Shown piece after piece: positions 47,184 to 58,900 of a DNA stretch of 64,000 nucleotides. Origin of the DNA: Cubamyces lactineus (Eukaryota > Basidiomycota > Agaricomycetes > Polyporales > Polyporaceae); NCBI GenBank assembly GCA_022376465.1, contig JACDTU010000002.1, positions 1,984,001 to 2,048,000 of the forward strand. The letters run 5' to 3'. Made by a program: the position numbers and the translations under genes. Position 1 is the stretch's first letter, and each line of letters starts with the position of its first letter. The notes under the pieces are model-generated. The model did no database searches and was not told the origin of the DNA. It was given only the letters and a program-made list of their open reading frames with translations.

Positions 47184-47462
47184 GCTGGATTGCACCCGGA
47201 TTCACCTCACCAGTGGGCCAATCAGTCAGAAAAACCTCGCTACGCATAACTTGCAGTAACACGCGCGCAGTCTATCGCCGCCAGGCAAATGTACAACCAC
47301 AACTAGCCTGTAGCATCTAGCATTCCACGATTAGACATCTACAGTAAACTCACGCAGACTGCGGTATCGATGTACAACTACTACATACACAGAATCGTCC
47401 TGAACGCCGGGCTAACCAAGAAATCAGACTGACCCAGGGCTTGCAAGTGCAATACATCGGCC

Positions 47463-49441
47463 TCAGAGCTCTCGGCTGACGCTGCCGGTGCGCCGACGCG
47501 ATGCTACGGGTGATCCTTCCGGGCAAGTCCGCGCCGCGTCGAGTAAGCCTGCTTCTTCCTCGCTGTACGTTCGAGAGGTTCGTCGTCCTCGTGAGAGCGC
47601 TTTCGGCCGGTAAATGAGCGACTGGGCGACGATGGTCACGTCGAACATAAGTGTCCCTCCGCTACCCAACAGATATCTGCGCGTGATTTTGGTAAGTCAC
47701 TGAAGTGTGGACGAAGAACGGGGTACGTACGGGATACTCTGGCGGATGAATGCAGCGGCTTCTGGTTCTGGAAGTTGAAGGTTGGGTGATGTGAGGATGG
47801 AGGCAACGTAGAAGAAGTTGCCTAGGAATGCGAAGATGAATAGGTAGATGGACAAGCCCTACGGATCAGTCAATAATCAATACATGCTACAAGGCTAGCA
47901 GGAGCGCGACGGCCGGGACTTACCTCTACGGACTTTCTAACGTACTATGTGCGGTGTGCGGGGTGAGCGTATGACGAAGCAAGGATTCGTTAGAGACTCA
48001 CGTTCTTCCAAATCTGCGGAAGCCGCGATGTAAGATATAATGTCGTGCAAACCCAGGCCGATATTCTTCCTATGATATGCTCGGTGGTAGGCCTAGGCTC
48101 GTCGAAGGTAGAGTATTCGGTCGTTGATGTCGTAGCAAGGTCATGAAAGATGGACGGATCTCCAGAGAGTTGTGCAGACAGCACAGGATCAACGAAGGGC
48201 AATCCCGGTGCTGCTTCAGCGATGGCGGCTACAGGTACGTCCGCCCGAGCCAACACTTGGCCCGTATGTTCCGCGATGGCTGAGGATGGCGCTTTCCTCC
48301 CGCCGGTGAAGGCTCCAACGCCAAACAACGCCCACACGCCCAGGAACACCATGGTCGCGCCTTTCCGACTCGCACGCGAACTGCGCCTGTGCGCATTTGC
48401 ACTCAACCATTCTTCCTCATCCTCATCCACCAGGTCGGCCGCCCTGACCAACGGCCTTCCCCGCGCGGTAACCTCCGCGACTTCCTCAGTAGCTTGCGAT
48501 GGGAAAGCTATATGTAATGAAGAGTGCATCCGAGCGGGCGGAGATGGCAAGGTGGAATGTCGACTCCCGCCTTGGAAGGACTCTTGGCGCCATGCGACAT
48601 GCTTCCGTCGGCTGGAACGCCCGCCCTCGGAGTGAAAGCTCTCGGCAAGACGCGCGAGGGCCTCGTCTGACACCTCGTCTTCGTCCTCGTAGGATGTCGG
48701 GTGGGGCTCAGAAGAGTGCGAACGGCCATGGTGCCATCGCGCGTGCCCTTCTTGTTGCGCAGCCAGCGCGGCGACTGCTGCGACATTGGCTGCGACGGTG
48801 GAGAGCGCGCGATAGTGTGGTGCACCGGCGCCGCGATCGAGAGATAGTCGCCGTGTTGCGACGGAGGCAGTACGGTCGCGACTATGGAGGTATGGCGGAC
48901 GCATCGTCTTCTCTGTAGGCGTTCGGTAGTAGAAGTATTGGCTGAGGAGGCTGAAATCGACGAAGACGAAGTATGTCGCGAGATAGGTCTGACACGCGGA
49001 TGAGCTTTGTTTTCGATCGTGTGCCCGGTTGTGGCCTGCTCACCTGGAACGGTAGCTGGTTCGTCAAGATGCATCCCAGCAGATTGGTAGCGTCTCCTGC
49101 AGACGGTGTCATGGATGGTCAGTAAGGTGAATCACACCGAGCAGCGCGGTTCACGCGACATCTTGCGCGATTGCTGTCAAGGATCGCGAGGACCGGTTCG
49201 GACACTCACCTAGTAGCCAGTTCATTAAGAAGGGCAGGGCGAGGCCCTCGACTGATTGCCTCCGTGCATTCTCGAGTACTTGTCTAATATGAGGTCCACA
49301 ATGAGCAACAAGTCCACTGTACGGGGAGCAGTCGGCGCAGCTAGTGTGGGGAAGGCACCGGACTCACGGGAACTGGGCGCCGAGCCAGCAGGCGATGGAG
49401 GTGTACCCGAGAAGATCGCTGAAGGAGGCAGAGAGGACCAT
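47463..49441 (-). CDS. PQ-loop vacuolar/lysosomal transporter (Ypq/PQLC2-like)
   Basis: Several exons. Two PQ-loop repeats are clear: ACWLGAQFPQVLENARRQSVEG in the first part (the FPQ joined across an intron) and TTLYLTSRLPQIWKNFVRKSV later, with further helices GDATNLLGCILTNQLPFQ, ATYFVFVDFSLLSQYFYY, IYLFIFAFLGNFFYV and LGSGGTLMFDVTIVAQSL. Seven-helix PQ-loop proteins of this type export cationic amino acids from the vacuole or lysosome. Between the two halves is an unusually long polar loop of more than 200 residues, rich in Ser, His and Arg, which may be regulatory. The proposed start is MVLSASFSDLLGYTSI at 49441; an upstream exon cannot be excluded. The C-terminal tail holds EEEAGLLD, an acidic dileucine-like sorting signal. 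Confidence 0.82.
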
Positions 49442-49894
49442 ATTGTATGTCGCATGCGACGTCGGGGACGACGAGGAGGACGATGAGGACTGGGAGGGAG
49501 GGAAGAGATAAGGCTGACTCGGGTGGGAGGACTCGGAGGGCGAGGTGAAGCAGAGGCCAAGGATAGAGCTTGGCCAATGCCCTGCCCGTTCAGGCGGCGC
49601 GCTGCTCCGGCGGCAACGCTCCCTGCCTCCTCCCCTCGTCCTCCCCTGTTCGTAACGTTCGCTGCAGCCATCTATAGCCCCTTCTCACAACACCGAGCAT
49701 TGTCGTGTTCATCTGGGGGATTGCTTCGTTTCTGAGAACGCAGCTCGCCCGAGCTGCTGGTGGCGTGAACCAACCAAAGTAGCCGAGGAACCCACACCGC
49801 CGTTCGCGTGTCTGCCTGCCTGAACTCAACACGGCATCTTTTGAGTCCAACACGCGTGAAAGAAACCCTTTATCTCTGTGTCTTGACTACCACC
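49442..49894. other. Divergent promoter region PQ-loop transporter / LisH-CTLH gene
   Basis: About 450 bp between start codons pointing outward. An ACGCGT hexamer lies near 49849, 40 bp before the LisH-protein ATG. No gene recognised. Confidence 0.45.
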
Positions 49895-51273
49895 ATGGCT
49901 CCCAAATCTAGGTCTGCGTCTAGGGCGAAGTTGATGAACCCCTCCCCTCAAGACCTAGTAAGTATTCCATGCCATACACATGCACATGCGGGAAGCTGAG
50001 CACATTTGGTATGGTCCGCAGAGGGACCTCGTCCTTGACTACCTCATGCATAACTGCCATACAAGTGCCGCCCGGGCTTTCATGCGCGAATGCGGGGTTA
50101 AGCGGGCAGATTCCGACGGTGATGCCACCATGGCCGCCGTTCCAGAGCGAATAACATCTGAAGAGGATCTGCTCGCACTCGAAGAGCGGATCGCTATGGG
50201 CGAACTGCGGAAAGGCAAGCTACTCTTGACTTCAGTGACGAACAAGTGCGCTTAACCTAATACGCTTCTCTAGAAATACGAGACCACATCCTGACAGGCC
50301 GGATCGATGAGGCCACAGAACTTCTAAATAAGCACTTCCCGAGCGTCCTCTCCGTACCCATGGAGGAGGACGACTCCGAGCCCCCTAGCTCGAGGCGATT
50401 CGCATACCTGCCCGCAACCTCCACGGACCCTGTCCATCTCGCGCTCAACCTTCGTATCCAAGCCTTTATCGAGGCGGCCCGGACGGTACCCTTGCCATAT
50501 ACCCCGCCTGGCTCAGACACGCCCTTGCTGTGCCCGCCCTTGTTGCTGGATTCCACCACAAAGGCGAAGCCGGGTGAGGGCAGTGAAGAAGACGAGGATG
50601 ATGACGCAGAGGTCACCGATGAGGCTACAGAGCAGGCGAATGCCCAGCTACTGCACCGTGCCCAAAGTCTCTACTCCGAGGTCAACGGGCTAACGCACCC
50701 AACGGATCGTGCGATGTATCTCGCCGAACTGGGTCAGGTAGGGGGCATCATTGCCTACCCTGTTCCGGAACGCAGTCCACTGGAGAAGTACATGGCTCAA
50801 TCGCGCCGAGAAGCGGTCGCGGCACAGATTGACAGTGCGATATTGCGTAGGTGTAGTTTTCATCGTCACTGTCGCGGAAGCACTGAGACGACGTGATATG
50901 GACAGATCGCGCGAACAGGCCCACGATCTCTCGCATCGAGCTGTACGCGCGGTATACAGGCGCAATCTGGTCCATGCTGCACGATATGAACGTGAACGTC
51001 CCTCCACGCAACAAATGGCCCGCGAACGTCTCGCTGCCCCCCAGTCGTGCCGGCGAGTCGAAACCGGCGGCGAAGGAATTCACCAGCATAGAGGACGTCA
51101 TCGCTGCTACTAAGAAGACCAATGAGAAGGAGACGGAGGAGGTGAGCATATTGGCTTGCGACTTTCCATGTGTAGCAGCATGCTCATCGTTCTCTAGGTC
51201 CTTCCACGATTTGATCTACATTTGTTTATAGATCCCCCGACGGACAGGTAGTAGCCCTGCGCCGCTGCCATGA
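49895..51273 (+). CDS. LisH/CTLH/CRA-domain protein, RanBPM/GID-complex type
   Basis: At least five exons. After the short start MAPKSRSASRAKLMNPS the protein has a LisH motif (RDLVLDYLMHNCHTSAARAF), a CTLH motif (EIRDHILTGRIDEATELLNK), a conserved LALNLRIQAFIEAAR helix and a C-terminal CRA part (LAELGQVGGIIAYPVPERSP, then EAVAAQIDSAILR). This trio is found in the core subunits of the GID/CTLH ubiquitin ligase and in RanBPM, where it drives assembly. There is no SPRY or RING domain, so the best comparison is a Gid8/Twa1-like or RanBPM-C-terminus-like subunit. An acidic insert (GSEEDEDDDAEVTDEA) of about 60 residues makes it longer than Gid8. The last exons encode RPTISRIELYARYTGAIWSM and end in PRRTGSSPAPLP. 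Confidence 0.78.
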
Positions 51274-51444
51274 CACTCACCATCGCCCATCTGTTCGTAC
51301 AGTCGTTGTTTTGTTTAGTCTTTGTCTTGCATGTGGGACACAGCGGAGGCTATGTATCATATTTTGGTCTCATCATCGTACAAGCTGTACATTGTACAAC
51401 ACCCTCTATCGTACCGTAGACTGCGGGCTGCGTACCGTATCTAG

Positions 51445-52892
51445 TCAATCTAACCGTAAGCTCCTCATCATCGCCTCCACGTCGCTCATGCTAGTCCTGA
51501 ACGCCGGATGCTCCTCCATAACGACCTCCACTTGCTCCCAACGCCCCATGTTCACCCTTGTCGCGATGTCAGACGAGATCTCGCATCCTCGTAAACCCAC
51601 CACCCTGAGACGAGCCCACTTCTTCCACTCGATCCTCTGCAGGATCGTCTCCGAGTTCTCCACGCCAGCCTGCCCACCCGGAGGCTCATTCAGCCATGGA
51701 TTATAAGACAAGTCTAATACCTCCAGGAGCGGGCAGATACGTGGTAGCCGGTGCACAGGCGTGGGGGACGGCAGCGCGAGGAGGGCGAGTCGCGTGAGGA
51801 TCAAAGGGAAGGCGAAGAGCGTCGTTGCCGGTATTGACGTGTTGACCACTATGAGCGTGCTCAATGGGGGTGATGCCTCCTCTGAGGATGATTCAGCTTC
51901 CCATGAGCTCTCGCCTCCATCTGTGCCTCCATCGGTATTCTGAATGCACCCGTTGTTACTGGAACCGCCAGTGGAAGACCCTTCCCCGCGATCGACCGTC
52001 TCCTCATCGTTCGTGCGAGACGGAGCCGTGTTCGGGGATAGGCTTAAAAGGCGCTCCCTCTGCAGTGTCGCCTGTGGCCCTACCACGATCAGTTCTCCAT
52101 CGACATGCCCTTCCGGCTCGCAAAGCGGGTACAGCTTCGCGTTCGGCAGCGGGTCGTGCACCGCGCTGTATCGCAATATGTCGTGCCTGAAGTAGTACGG
52201 GATGGCGGGCAGGAGCTCCTCGTTAAACCCCGCAGCGTCAGGAAACTCCGCTAGTAAGACCCGTAGGCAGATCTGCGCGAGGGGCGGGACAGGACAATCC
52301 GAGGTGTCGTGTTCGGCGTACGGGGAGGGCTCGAATAGTGGGACGTCGCTCGAGGCGAAGCTATACGGCAAGTGCGAGAAGACGAGAGACAGGGCTTTGC
52401 GACGAAACACGGGTGATGTGTGGTCTAACGAGGGGTCGTATCCTGCCCCACCCTGTGCCTGCGTAGGGTCCCGTCCGAACAGCCCACTCCAGCTCTTCGG
52501 TGGAAGCGGTCCAGGGACAGGCCCACGAGGATATCCATGCTCTAAGTGACCATCACGGATGACTGGGAGAGGCGGTCGTGCCCCTCGACCGCCTTCGTCC
52601 CGTGGCGAGGTGTCCCTGCGTCGGCGATGGGTGAACCTGTAGATATCGGAGAAGGGGAGCGAGGGATCGTTGTAGCGGTGAGCGGCGGCGGCGGCAAGGT
52701 GCGCTTTGGACCGCCGCAAGTTCTGGGCGTGCCTAAACTGCTCTCCTCTGTGGAACACGCTGAGCAGGATGTCCTGAGAGCTTCACTAAGGCGTTCATAC
52801 CTGAGCGTATGAAGGAGCGAGTTCACTTCACGGGCTCCGCTGGTACTGGCACCTCCGCCTACTTTCTTCTCGAGCTCTCTTGAATTTGGCAT
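51445..52892 (-). CDS. Leucine-rich protein of unknown function
   Basis: Two exons, about 470 residues. Exon 1 (MPNSRELEKKVGGGASTSG) joins across a 41-nt intron (GTATGA donor, CTCAG acceptor) to FHRGEQFRHAQNLRRSKAHL. The middle has SPVFRRKALSLVFSHLPYSF and PLAQICLRVLLAEFPDA. A Ser/Glu/Gly-rich low-complexity stretch is followed by a C-terminal region resembling leucine-rich repeats (TTLFAFPLILTRLALLALP, PLLEVLDLSYNPWLNEP, WARLRVVGLRGCEISSD). The ending DVEAMMRSLRLD is helical. LRR folds mediate protein binding; nothing shows what this one binds. It is tail-to-tail with the LisH gene (171 bp between stops). Confidence 0.75.
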
Positions 52893-53381
52893 GTCAACAG
52901 TCGTGTAATGGGTTATCACCTTGTACAGGAGGACGATACAGGAAGATATGATGCCAATCTCATAGCTGAGTCAGACGAGTATAGGAAGCCGGCAGAAAAA
53001 CGACGGATGAGTGGTGGTGTGGTGGAAAGCTGTACGCCCTTTGGGAGCGCTGGTCACTCATCGGACGAGTACTGGAGTATTCTTGTGCTCATTACTGGAA
53101 AATCCCGATCATTACTTTGCATCCATCACCAATTGAACAAAGGTTCCTAGGCTTGAGTGCTGAGCTACGAACACAGCAAAAGAACGGGTCAGACTGGGTC
53201 AGGCAAGTCCCTGGGTTGTCGTTTTGGTTAGGCGAGGTGAACATAATGGCATACAAGATAGAAGGATAGTAGTCGTAATGGTACGCATGCCAGTCATACT
53301 CCCTCATACATGCAGTCCCGCGGCCCTCCAGCGCGGAACGCAACTCCCCGAGAAGCACAAGCTACAAGCACCAGCACCACC
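52893..53381. other. Intergenic region between leucine-rich gene promoter and RPL7 3' end
   Basis: About 490 bp with both genes on the minus strand. It holds the promoter of the leucine-rich protein gene and the RPL7 3' untranslated region. No gene seen. Confidence 0.45.
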
Positions 53382-54597
53382 TCAGTTCATCTGCCTGATG
53401 AGCTTGTTGATGTTCGTCTCCCGGTTACCGAAGTCACCACCCTGGACGAAGTGCTTGAACTTGCGTGTCCTCCAGCCACCGGTGGGGTTGGAGAGCTTGA
53501 AAGGCCACAGGAAGTTCGCAGCCTGAAACAAAGTCAGCACGGATATACACTATCTTCCAATATGATATACTGACCTGCTTGAAGTTGGGGCCGGCAGTGA
53601 AGATCTCGTGCACAAGATCCTCAACGGAGAGGATATCGTATTTGCCGAGAGCCTCCTCAATAACGGCGTTGTTGGAGAGGGGGATGCGCTGCTTGTCGAC
53701 CTTGCCATAGCCGCGCTTGTAGATCAGCTCACGGACGGACTTCAGGTTAGGCTCGCTGTCATATTCGTCAGTGCAATTCCATGTAAGCGCATTTGGAGGA
53801 ACTCACCCGTAAGTGACGTAGGGCTCAACAAGACGGAGCATCTGCTGCGTGGCCTTCGTGACCTTGACGAAGACACCGTTGTTGATCTGGAGTAGACGGA
53901 GGAGCTGAAGGATTTTCCGGGGCTTGGGGGCAATGTTGTTGATACTGTACTGACGGTCATGACAACGCCTCGAACTGGAAAAATACGACATACCCCCGAA
54001 TACGGATGACGAAGTAGACCTTGGGCTCCGCGGGGACGTAGAAGTCGCCAGATGCGCGAGCCGCCCGCTTCAGGCGGACCTCCTCCTTCTCCTTCGCAAG
54101 GTACTCCTTGACATAGGACTCAGCGCGCTTGAAGATAACCTTGCGCTTCGCCTTGGCCGCCTACACCGGATGTCAGCAAACCGATATAAGATGTGCACGA
54201 TATAGCCAAAACGAATGTATCAGTCCCGAAAGATGGTATGTTTCCGGCAACACAGTGAAGGGAACCCCACTAGCCAAGAGTAATGGTATACATCATGAAG
54301 TAGAAAAAATAGTGCATGGCAACGAGGCTACGGATACGCACCTTGCGAGCAGCAGTAGCGGCGGCCAGTCGCTCCTCACGGGCCTTTTCGTTTTGCTTGC
54401 GCTTCTTGAGGAGAGTCTCCGGGACTTCGACGTCCTAATCCAGTTGGAGATATGTCAGAACCCTTCCAGAGTGACAAGACTTATTCCTGCGGTATTGACT
54501 GACCTGGACGGTCGGGACGCTACAGTTCCAGGAGGTCAGCTCAAAATAGAGCTCCAGAGAGACATAATGCTGTTACGCACGTAGTTGAGGGGGCCAT
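53382..54597 (-). CDS. RPL7: 60S ribosomal protein L7 (uL30)
   Basis: Seven exons or so, about 245 residues. A 17-nt first coding exon (MAPST) and a second tiny exon (VPTVQ) precede [20 protein letters not shown], a basic N-terminal helix, then [97 protein letters not shown] and a final [20 protein letters not shown]. All are hallmarks of eukaryotic L7, which sits near expansion segments of the large subunit. Such short 5' exons are common in fungal ribosomal-protein genes. The intron at 54161-54341, 181 nt and the longest of the gene, holds a C/D-box snoRNA candidate, described separately. Confidence 0.95.
54215..54301 (-). ncRNA. C/D-box snoRNA candidate in RPL7 intron (snR39b-like guide)
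   Basis: Inside the 181-nt RPL7 intron. On the minus strand a C-box-like ATGATGT (54290-54296, one base off RTGATGA) is followed 67 nt later by a D box CTGA (54220-54223). Directly upstream of the D box the sequence ACCATCTTTCGGG is perfectly complementary over 13 nt to CCCGAAAGAUGGU of large-subunit rRNA, a highly conserved stretch. The fifth base before the D box pairs with the G of CCCG, predicting its 2'-O-methylation; from memory this is yeast 25S Gm805, guided there by snR39b. Yeast RPL7 introns also host snoRNAs (snR39, snR59) aimed two bases away. A good terminal stem is not obvious, which is the main weakness. Confidence 0.65.
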
Positions 54598-55232
54598 TGG
54601 GAGTCTTGAGGAACGACGGGCTTTGGCTCTTGGGCGATACAGAGGCGCGTGCACTGAGGAGTCCGGGTGGCTGAGTTCGACTATGCAGTTCTTTCTTCAC
54701 GTTCCCACGCATACGGGCGCTTCTACATTCCATTGGCCGCATCGACAAGCGCCCGTAATTCCAGTCGTCTTGCGCAAGTCTCAACCTGTCCCGACAACCA
54801 ACCCTCTCTCTCAGTCTCCTCGCTAGTGTCTTCTTGTTCTGCTCGCCGCTGTCTACGCTACATTTCAGGATCCATCGTATCATGGAGTCTATGGAATAAC
54901 CCTCATCAAGTCAGGTGGTCTTCAGCTCGCTGAACCTACTGAACCCCGCTTGACATGACGACACCCACCGCTCCCGAAATACTCAAAGGACACATAGAAC
55001 TGTGCCGCGTCTGCCGTGCCGCGTTCTCTGGTGCTTGTTCAAGCTCCATTACATGCTTGCGACTGCGACGGTGGCTCTTGTTCGTTGTAGCCGCCGGCGA
55101 CCTGCATCTTTGGTCTCATAGTATAAGCATGTGGTGACGGCTCTGGTGCGCTCGCACTGGTGTTCCAGCGCCGAGTTCATTGGTAATATAGCGGGTGATT
55201 CCCCAATGTCGGTGGTCAATTCAATACAATCT
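54598..55232. other. RPL7 promoter region and NCE101 3' end
   Basis: About 635 bp with both genes on the minus strand. A pyrimidine-rich CCCTCTCTCTCAGTCTCC tract (plus strand) lies near 54803. No gene recognised. Confidence 0.45.
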
Positions 55233-55557
55233 CTATTTTTGAGAACTTTTGTCCGTCCCCTCTACCTCCACGCTCGAGGCGATTGCTTGCCAATCAATCT
55301 GCTCATCCCCTGTGCCGAGCAATTTCTGTTCGCGTTCCTTTTGCCACTGGGCATATTTCCATCCGAGGAGTGACTTGAGTCTCAGTTCTTCAGGCATGGC
55401 TGTCCTCGGATGTGTCTCGTAGAGATAATAGGCTAGAACGCCTGTAAAGACACCAAGGATGGGGTCCAACGACCTGTTGTGGTCATTCATAAGTCCCTGA
55501 ACGAAAGATGAGGTTGTGTTAAGTCGACACTGACCTAGACAGGAGTGGTGGCGGCAT
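55233..55557 (-). CDS. NCE101: NCE101-like small membrane protein
   Basis: A two-exon gene for about 90 residues. Exon 1 is MPPPLLSR and joins through an intron (GTCAGT donor, CACAACAG acceptor) to SLDPILGVFTGVLAYYLYE. This matches the short fungal family NCE101, in which LL-(S/A)-(R/K)-x-LDP followed by one hydrophobic helix and YY-x-YE is the signature. The family was named for a role in export of proteins lacking signal peptides in yeast; its mechanism is unclear. The C-terminal part (RLKSLLGWKYAQWQKEREQK) is longer than the yeast protein. An in-frame ATG at 55490 would start at MNDHNRSLD, but the spliced start restores the family's N-terminus. It is divergent from NAA25. Confidence 0.85.
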
Positions 55558-55934
55558 GGGTGTAAGTGATTCGTGTTCCAGGTTTCACTTGGAACAAAGC
55601 CTGTATCGGCTCGGTTTATGACGTCTCGCGCAACAGTGGTACACGTTGGACGCTGCTAACCTCGCCTATGAGCTGCTTAGTCCTCCTCGTTGTGTCCGTC
55701 CGACTGAGCTGGAACAGCGAGGCAGTTCGGAAGAGAAGTGGCCGATGTATTCGGAATGAGACGGAGAGGGCGGCAGGTACTCGTGACTGCAACGCCTACA
55801 GCATGGGCGCCTTTCGACGCGTTGCCCAAATTTTGAAAACGCGTTCGTGTCATTGCACCTCCCTCCCGAGTCCCTCCCCCACTACCCCGGACTGCTCTAG
55901 ATATCTTCCTTGACCGGTCAGGTTGCTTGCACTC
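55558..55934. other. Divergent promoter NCE101 / NAA25
   Basis: 377 bp between start codons pointing outward. No perfect TATA or MCB was seen, and no coding signal beyond chance open frames. Confidence 0.45.
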
Positions 55935-58900
55935 ATGGATCGTCAAATTCGCCCAATCTACGGTTCGCTCTCCCCAGGTCACCTGGACCGATGACGGCAT
56001 ACTCACTTGGAATGTGTCCCGCGATGTGCAGAGGCCTTGGACACCGGTTCGAACAAGTCGGCCATCCTCGCATGCAACAAGGTGCTCAAGAAGCAGCCTA
56101 ACAACCTTCTGGTCAAGGTGTGTGCTGAAACCGTATTAGGTCTTGCTACAGGCTGGACTCCGCCATGTCATATGTAGGCTTTGAAAGCGCTCGCCCTTGT
56201 GCGCTCCCAAAAGGTCGAAGAGGCCCTCATTCTGTGCGATGAAGTACTTGCCTCGAAACCCGTGGATGATCCCACACTCACCGCCATGATGCATGTGCTA
56301 CGTGGGTTGGGTCGCCGTGAGTACATCCTTGAAGCTGAGCTTGTACTGTATATACAAGTTCTTCCCCAGACATGGATATGGTTACCATGTACGAAGATGC
56401 GTACAAGCAGCAGCCCGGGAACGAGGATCTGGGCACACAAACATTCTTTGCGAACGTCAGGATAGGCAATTGGAAGGCAGCCCAGCAAGTGAGTGACTGT
56501 AGCGCCTGCGTACGTGAATGTGTGCTTGACGCATTGGTGTAGATCGCCACCAAAATGCACAAGCAGTTCCAGGATGATCATTACTTGTATTGGAGCGTTA
56601 TGAGCGCACTTCTGCAGGTCAGTGATTCCAATCTGATGCATGACAGTCGAATTTGACAAGTAGCCTATAGGCTCATGATCCCACCACCCCCGAAGCACTA
56701 CGGACGGTCCTGTTGAAGCTCGCGCATAGACTGGTCTCATCATCAGCCACTCCATCCTACTACCACGCGGATCGCTTCCATCTCCACGTGACTGTGCTTC
56801 GGGAGCTCGGGCTTCACGATGAGGCATACGAGATGGTTGAAAGCGAGACCGGGAAGATCGTTTGCTCCACAAACCTTGCCTGCGATGAGCTTCGGCGGGA
56901 AATTTGGAAGCTCAAGGGATTGACCAAGGAGGCAGGTGAGCGCGCCGAGAAGAGGATAGCTGAAGCAAAGTAAGCATGGCTGAACCCTGCCGAATACCTC
57001 ATGTACTGACGTCGTATCTTTCGTGATGCCTTGTAGAGACCGGAACTGGCTCGAGTTCCTTGCTGTGCTCGATGCGACGTTCGCCGACCTCACGAGCGAT
57101 GCCGTGGATGTAGACACCGCGAAGGCCGCTGCCGCCGAGCGGATAGTGAAGGCGCGGGAGTTCTTTGGCAAAGTCGTGGAGGAGGATGGTGTGAAGGATC
57201 GGTCAGGACACCTTGCTCTCCTCGAGCTTGAGAAGCGTGCACGGCATCACGGCCTTTCTACTGGTCAGTTTTTTCTTGACTGCTGCATACATTCGCCACT
57301 GACCCCAGAGAAAGATCCGACCGCCCTCATCTCACTTCTCGAGGGCTATTTCCAATCGTTCGGTGGCAAGGCTTGCTGCTATGAGGATCTGAAGCCTTAC
57401 ATTGAACTCGAAGGTGAAGAACTCGCGAACTGGACAGCTCTACTTGAGAAACAGACGAGTGCATACGTGAGTGCCATCGTTCCGTGTAGCGTTGCAAGTT
57501 TCTAACACGCACTTTCAGACCACTGTTCCTGACCTGTGGCGCTTCATCAACGCGCAGAAGCTCCTCCGTTACAACCTTTCTGCATCTGCACTCACCCCGG
57601 AGGCGGAGGTTCAACGGGCAGTGCGGTACTTAGATGCTTATTTGGAAGGCCTCAAGCTTGGCAAAGATCTTCCGTCTTACGACCTCCAGCCCGCCGACGA
57701 CCTTGCTGTCCTCTCTGCGCAGGCGTTCGTCAACGTGTGGAAACAGACTGGCGATGAAACCCACCTGTACAATGCAGCTGCGCTACTAGAGTACGCTGTT
57801 GCTCGGAGCAAGATGTCCTACCAGATTCGTTTGCACCTCGTGCGCATCTACAGGTTGCTAGGAGCTCCGTCCCTAGCATTGGAGCACTACCGATCTATCA
57901 ACGTCAAACAGGTGCAGAATGACACGCTTTCGCATTTCATCCTGTCACGAGCGTCGACTTTCTCACTGTCCTCTACCGGTGACCTTACGTACACGTCGGA
58001 GTGCTTGGAATCAAGTCGCATCTACTTATCCAACTCTGAGGAGGTAAAGGCACGGTATACATTCCTACATGATTCAGACTAACTCCTACGCCTAGACTGC
58101 AGAGTTCATCGTTCGCGCCTTTGGTTCGGAGAAATACTCTCAGGTCAGCTCTCGCCGATTACGTAGGAAACGTAGATCCCCTATCTCACAGTATGACCCG
58201 TGCAGATTCCCGACTTCATTGTCTTCGAGGACCGTCTCGACAATTCCCTGCAGCGCGACCTGGTGAAGATGGAACACGTTCGCATGCGCATCGCCCATGA
58301 GCCGATTAACTCGGAGCTTGTTGACATGGAGCTTATTGAATTGAAGTTTATCTTTGATCGCGGTATGTACTCTCGCCACCATACGCAAACGGGTCAACTC
58401 ATGTAGTTATAGTGCATCACGACAACAGGGACTTTGAGATTCTCGCGAATTATCAGCCCCGCAGCGTTACGTCTTTCAACCAGCAGACACAGTTCCTCGA
58501 GAAGACACCCGGCGTAAGTTCCCCAATCAACTTTCTCGTATGCTCCTGCTCACCAAATCGTTCGTAGCTTGGCTGGCTGTGGGTCTTCTTGAAAATCTAC
58601 ATCAAGGCGTTCCAGCTTGCTAGTGACTTGGATGACACTGTTGAGGACAAATTGCTCATTGGCGATCGGCCGAAGCCCAGCTTCGACCCTGAGACGAAGC
58701 TTCCTCTCTCTGAGCGCCTTGCAATGAAGAAGCAAGAAGAGGTTGATGAGGTATGCCATGAAACGCATCCACAAGAACAGCAGCAATTAATTATCATGCA
58801 CCTCAGCTCACTCCCGACGAGTCGCTCTTCTATGACTACGCTTCCGCATTGTCACAATGGCTCACACCCTACCACGACTACACACGCCCCCCTCCGTCGG

